Shown piece after piece: positions 61,460 to 64,000 of a DNA stretch of 64,000 nucleotides. The stretch spans positions 1 to 64,000 of the forward strand of contig JANSXT010000005.1 in assembly GCA_024742765.1 (NCBI GenBank), in the 5' to 3' direction. A program made the translations under genes and the position numbers. The notes beneath the pieces are model-generated. The model was not told the DNA's origin, searched no databases, and was given only the letters and a program-made list of their open reading frames with translations. The stretch is from Phyllobacteriaceae bacterium (lineage in GTDB: Bacteria; Pseudomonadota; Alphaproteobacteria; Rhizobiales; Rhizobiaceae). Within the stretch, counting starts at the first letter, position 1, and each line of letters starts with the position of its first letter.

Positions 61460-62968
61460 ATGGCCGGCATCCTTTCCCTTAACGGTATCTCCAAGCGCTT
61501 CCCCGGCGTTCTGGCGCTTGATGACGTGCCGTTCGAGGCCCGCGACGGCGAAGTCCATGCGGTGATGGGCGAAAACGGGGCGGGCAAATCGACGCTCATG
61601 AAGATCGTCGCGGGCATTCACCGGCCCGATGCGGGCACGGTCAAGCTGGGCGGGCGGACCGTCGCCTTCCGTTCACCGCAGGAAGCGTCCGCCGCTGGCA
61701 TCCGCACCGTCTTCCAGGAGCTGACTGTGCTGCCGAACCGGGATGTGGCGCACAACATCATGATCGGCCGCGAACCGGCCGCATTGGGCGGCATGTCCGT
61801 GGATCGGCGGGCGCTCTACGCCGAGGCCAAAGCGGTACTCGAGCGTCTGGGCATCGCCATCGATCCGCGCGCCCAGGCGGGACATTTGTCCGCCGGCCAA
61901 CGGCAGATGGTGGAGATTGCGCGCGCCTGTCTTGAAACGCCCAAGGTGCTGATCCTCGACGAGCCGACATCGTCGCTCGGCCGCGAGGAAGAATTGCTGC
62001 TGTTCCGCCTGGTCCGGCAATTGCGCGATGAGGGCGTGGCGATCGTCTACATCACCCACCGCATGTCCGAGGTCTTCGAACTGAGCGACCGGATCACGGT
62101 GTTGCGCGACGGCCGGTTCGTTGTGTCGGGACCCGTCGGCGAGTTCACGCGGGAAAGCCTGATCCGGGCAATGGTGGGCCGCGATGTGGCCGAGCGCCGC
62201 CATGGCGCCGATCTTTCCGACTTGCCGGTCGCGATGACGGTTCGGGACCTGCAGCGGCAGCCCGTAGTGCGCGGGGTCGACCTGACACTGCGGAGCGGCG
62301 AGGTCTTGGGCGTGGCCGGCCTGATGGGCTCGGGCCGCACGGAACTGGCGCGCCTGATGGCGGGCATCGACATGCCGGATAGCGGGCAGATCACGCTGAA
62401 CGGTGCGCCGTTCGCCCCGCGCCATGTGGGTGAGGCGATCGATGCGGGCGTCGCCTATGTCTCCGAGGACCGCAAGGCGCTTGGCCTTTTGCTGCCGCTG
62501 ACGGTTGCCGACAATATCGCGCTGCCATCGCTGGGCGCCCTGTCGGGACCGCTTGGCCTTGTCCGTCGCGGCCGCCTGCGTGCCCTGGCGGCGCAATGGA
62601 TGACCGCGCTCAACGTCAAGGCGCCTTCGCCCGACACCGTTATCAACATGCTGTCGGGCGGCAACCAGCAAAAGGTCGTGCTGGCCAAATGGCTGTCGAC
62701 CCAACCGCGTATCATCCTGCTCGACGAGCCGACCCGCGGCGTCGATGTCGGCGCCAAGGCGGAGATCTATGACAAGATCCGGTCGCTTGCCGCCGATGGG
62801 GTCGCGGTCATGGTGATCTCCTCGGAACTGTCGGAGATCATCGCCCTGTCCGACCGGATCGCGGTGATGGCGCAGGGCCGGATCGCCGGCATCGTCGACG
62901 GATCGTCGGCCACCGAGGAAGCCCTGCTGGAGCTGGCCTTCCAGGAAACCGGGGATCAAGCGGCATGA
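61460..62968 (+). CDS. Sugar ABC transporter ATP-binding protein, RbsA/XylG-type (two ATPase domains)
   Basis: A 502-residue protein with two nucleotide-binding domains. The first has GENGAGKSTLMKIVAG, LSAGQRQMVEIARA and ILDEPTSSLG. The second has the weaker GLMGSGRTELARLMAG loop usual for RbsA, MLSGGNQQKVVLAKWL and LLDEPTRGVDVGAK. The ATG at 61460 is chosen over a TTG three codons earlier. It overlaps the permease gene by four bases. Confidence 0.92.
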   Translation: MAGILSLNGISKRFPGVLALDDVPFEARDGEVHAVMGENGAGKSTLMKIVAGIHRPDAGTVKLGGRTVAFRSPQEASAAGIRTVFQELTVLPNRDVAHNIMIGREPAALGGMSVDRRALYAEAKAVLERLGIAIDPRAQAGHLSAGQRQMVEIARACLETPKVLILDEPTSSLGREEELLLFRLVRQLRDEGVAIVYITHRMSEVFELSDRITVLRDGRFVVSGPVGEFTRESLIRAMVGRDVAERRHGADLSDLPVAMTVRDLQRQPVVRGVDLTLRSGEVLGVAGLMGSGRTELARLMAGIDMPDSGQITLNGAPFAPRHVGEAIDAGVAYVSEDRKALGLLLPLTVADNIALPSLGALSGPLGLVRRGRLRALAAQWMTALNVKAPSPDTVINMLSGGNQQKVVLAKWLSTQPRIILLDEPTRGVDVGAKAEIYDKIRSLAADGVAVMVISSELSEIIALSDRIAVMAQGRIAGIVDGSSATEEALLELAFQETGDQAA

Positions 62969-63942
62969 GCGCGTCGGCCCCCACCGCGGTTCCGTCCGGC
63001 GCGTCGCGACTGTTCGCCGTGGTTCGCGACGTTCTGCCCTATGCCGGGCTGATCGTGCTGATCGTCTACTTCTCGTTTGCCAGCGACTTTTTCCTCAACA
63101 CGCGCAATTTCGAGCGCATGGCAACCGATTCGGCGACGCTCATTCTCGTCGCGCTCGGCATGACGCTGGTCATTCTTGTCGCGGAAATCGACCTGTCGGT
63201 GGGCGCGGTGGTGGCGCTTCTGGCGGTGATCGCGGCGCAGGTGATGGCCGCCGGAATGCCCTGGTATGCCGCCGTGATGGTGGCGGTGACGATCGGGATG
63301 GCGATCGGGCTGGTCAATGGCGCCATCACCGTGATCGGCGAAATCCCGTCCTTCATCGTCACGCTTGGCATGATGGCGATTGCCAACGGGCTGGCCTATG
63401 TCTTCACCGGATCGATCTCGGTCGCCATCATGGACGACGTTTTTCTCGATCTCTTCTACTCCGATCAGGTCTTCGGCCTGCCGGTGCCGTTGCTGATCGT
63501 CGTCATCGCCTTTGCGCTGTGCGTGATCCTTCTGGGCGGCACCGCATTCGGGCGCGAACTGTTCGCCATCGGCACCAACATGGAAGCGGCGCGCCTTTCG
63601 GGCATCGCGGTAAGACGGCGCAAGATCGCGGTGTTCGTGATCATGGGTCTTCTCGTCGGCATCGGCGCGGTGCTGAGTGCGTCCCGACTGGGCAGCGGCG
63701 CGCCCGGTTCCAGCCCGGCGCTGACGCTCGATGCCATCGCCGCAGTCATCATTGGCGGGGCGAGCCTGTTTGGTGGCAAGGCGTCGATGGTTCGCACACT
63801 GCTCGGCGCGCTGCTGATCGCCGTACTGAACAACGGCATGGTGCTGCTCAACGTCAATGTGGATTCGCAGTACATCATCAAGGGTCTGATCATCCTGCTG
63901 GCCGTGGTGCTGGAGCGGCTGGCCGCGCGGGGGCGGCCATGA
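62965..63942 (+). CDS. Sugar ABC transporter permease, RbsC-type
   Basis: A 325-residue permease with about nine to ten membrane segments. GMTLVILVAEIDLSVGAVVALLAV and VNGAITVIGEIPSFIVTLGMMAIANGLAYVFTG are the RbsC signature; IGGASLFGGKASMVRTLLGALLIAVLNNGMVLLNV follows. Its stop overlaps another gene's start (ATGA). Confidence 0.92.
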   Translation: MSASAPTAVPSGASRLFAVVRDVLPYAGLIVLIVYFSFASDFFLNTRNFERMATDSATLILVALGMTLVILVAEIDLSVGAVVALLAVIAAQVMAAGMPWYAAVMVAVTIGMAIGLVNGAITVIGEIPSFIVTLGMMAIANGLAYVFTGSISVAIMDDVFLDLFYSDQVFGLPVPLLIVVIAFALCVILLGGTAFGRELFAIGTNMEAARLSGIAVRRRKIAVFVIMGLLVGIGAVLSASRLGSGAPGSSPALTLDAIAAVIIGGASLFGGKASMVRTLLGALLIAVLNNGMVLLNVNVDSQYIIKGLIILLAVVLERLAARGRP

Positions 63943-64000
63943 GCGGTTCGGCGCCAGACGCAGCCAACAAGGCCGCCATGCGCCGCGCGCTGGTTGCCAC
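63939..64000 (+). CDS. Start of a further operon gene, cut by the window end
   Basis: An ATG overlaps the permease stop, and 20 codons (MSGSAPDAANKAAMRRALVA...) are visible. Coupling and the polar, basic start resemble a second permease of the same transporter, but too little is seen to be sure. Confidence 0.55.
   Translation, partial: MSGSAPDAANKAAMRRALVA

Overview
The window is GC-rich chromosomal DNA, densely packed with ATGA/TGATG-coupled operons. It fits an alphaproteobacterium, most likely a metabolically versatile member of the Hyphomicrobiales (Rhizobiales). Supporting signs are an imuA-imuB-dnaE2 cassette behind an alphaproteobacterial-type LexA box (GAAC-N7-GAAC), many ABC and TRAP uptake systems, a cobalamin riboswitch, bacterial topoisomerase IB and GSH/DinB-type gentisate enzymes. 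I see no tRNA, rRNA, CRISPR array, transposase or phage gene. The genus cannot be told from this sequence.

Layout. 1-5119: the end of a branched-chain-amino-acid/amide-type ABC importer operon (binding protein, two ATPases, two permeases), closed by a histone-deacetylase-fold amidohydrolase. 5129-6344 (minus): topoisomerase IB and a small DUF2945-like protein. 6533-10316 (minus): a DctPQM TRAP transporter and a DeoR/GlpR-type repressor. It is divergent from 10506-19453 (plus): two FAD dehydrogenases, a glycerol-kinase-like enzyme, an N-formylglutamate-amidohydrolase-family enzyme, a glutamine-synthetase-like ligase, an aldehyde dehydrogenase and an iron alcohol dehydrogenase. 19655-25198: the SOS mutagenesis cassette imuA-imuB-dnaE2, followed by a decayed cytochrome c gene end.

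25539-30093 and 40462-51542 hold surface-polysaccharide genes: an FkbM methyltransferase, glycosyltransferases, a Wzm/Wzt-type export ABC pair, a GDP-heptose pathway (GmhA, HddA, a fused HddC-GmhB), two GDP-mannose-4,6-dehydratase relatives and a reductase. Between the two halves sits a self-contained aromatic-acid catabolic block, 30106-40413. It contains an IclR regulator, a hot-dog thioesterase, a 910-residue fusion of an aryl-CoA hydroxylase with an aryl-CoA ligase, a TAXI-TRAP importer, fumarylpyruvate hydrolase, a GST-type maleylpyruvate isomerase, gentisate 1,2-dioxygenase and a second, DinB-type maleylpyruvate isomerase. Together they describe uptake of salicylate (or a close relative), CoA activation and 5-hydroxylation by one polypeptide, release of gentisate, ring cleavage and conversion to fumarate and pyruvate.

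51883-56496 is a zinc regulon (COG0523 GTPase, ZnuA, ZnuC, ZnuB, Zur) with two copies of a shared 17-bp Zur-like box. 56528-60050 (minus) is a cobalamin-riboswitch-controlled BtuFCD-like importer with a DUF1636 protein. 60353-64000 is a sugar-type ABC importer, cut by the window end, behind a perfect LacI-type palindrome.

The most interesting items are the fused CoA-ligase/hydroxylase gentisate pathway with its two unrelated isomerases, the possible gamma-glutamyl amino-alcohol pathway at 14.7-19.5 kb, the GDP-(6-deoxy)heptose genes, and the layered control region upstream of the B12 operon.
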